A stretch of DNA of 64,000 nt, taken from contig NZ_SOBE01000002.1 in NCBI RefSeq assembly GCF_004364285.1, positions 310,001 through 374,000 of the forward strand, read 5' to 3'. The stretch is from Frigoribacterium sp. PhB116. Lineage in GTDB: Bacteria > Actinomycetota > Actinomycetes > Actinomycetales > Microbacteriaceae. Positions within the stretch are counted from its first letter, which is position 1, and every line of letters starts with the position of its first letter. Both the position numbers and the translations under genes were made by a program. Positions 63,984 through 64,000 of the stretch are shown here, piece by piece. The notes beneath the pieces were generated by a model. It saw nothing but the letters and a program-made list of their open reading frames with translations. It did not search any database and was not told the origin of the DNA.

Positions 63984-64000
63984 AGCTTCTCCGCCTCGGC
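63980..64000 (-). CDS. C-terminal end of a further gene of the secretion operon (partial)
   Basis: The last seven codons before the edge read AEAEKL and TGA, and the TGA overlaps the next GTG start in the same 4-base manner as the rest of the operon. Most of the gene is outside the window. Confidence 0.45.
   Translation of the reverse strand, partial: AEAEKL

Overview
The window is a continuous piece of a very GC-rich chromosome. It shows GTG/TTG starts, many 4-base GTGA/ATGA gene overlaps, leaderless-looking promoters, a SigK/RskA pair, a ClpS-DUF2017 pair, a ZTP riboswitch ahead of glyA-folD and a type VII secretion ATPase. Together these point to an actinomycete, most likely family Microbacteriaceae. 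That placement is inference from gene content and style; no rRNA is present. I see no insertion sequence, prophage or CRISPR array.

Layout. 1-3.7 kb: end of purU, a DUF1304 protein, ribokinase and an AI-2E-type permease. 4.0-13.0 kb: a glycan-use locus (LacI regulator, perfect LacI operator, two beta-propeller glycosidase/phosphorylase-like enzymes, an ABC sugar importer without its own ATPase, a large secreted enzyme). 13.2-16.3 kb: a dinucleotide-dependent reductase, a HAD phosphatase and an OsmC/OhrR peroxide module with its operator. 16.4-21.2 kb: a small accessory patch with an XRE-MntA/HepT toxin-antitoxin pair, a frameshifted membrane gene, a GIY-YIG-type protein and a zinc-ribbon endonuclease. 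21.3-34.8 kb: MOSC protein, class A beta-lactamase, LysM protein, DinB, DUF202 pair, DUF805 protein with no ordinary start codon, MFS exporter, SGNH lipoprotein, ABC-F, PspC, DUF2017-ClpS, and a gene split by an in-frame amber codon. 34.8-37.4 kb: ZTP riboswitch-glyA-folD. 38.0-42.4 kb: galK-galT, DeoR regulator and galM. 42.4-45.8 kb: tRNA-Lys, an unknown protein and sigK-rskA. 46.0-53.5 kb: a phosphate block (pstSCAB with PHO box; ppk with a MutT1-type Nudix/phosphatase). 53.7-55.9 kb: a divergent DMT exporter/TetR pair and a DUF418 remnant. 56.0-64.0 kb: a tightly overlapping type VII secretion operon centred on EccC that continues past the right edge.

How the genes work together. The LacI locus and the gal locus each pair a regulator, an operator and catabolic enzymes. 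Phosphate uptake (pst) lies beside polyphosphate synthesis (ppk). The ZTP riboswitch ties one-carbon enzymes to purine/folate status.

The least explained signal is in the intergenic DNA. Nearly every convergent or 3' gap holds an inverted repeat of about 49-67 bases, and most of these have a sequence twin elsewhere in the window. One pair keeps its structure through compensatory base change. A polar ten-base word (GAGGAGGCGC) also recurs far more often than composition predicts. Three genes appear damaged or abnormal: the C6-run frameshift at 18.49 kb, the amber codon at 34.43 kb and the missing start codon at 26.75 kb.
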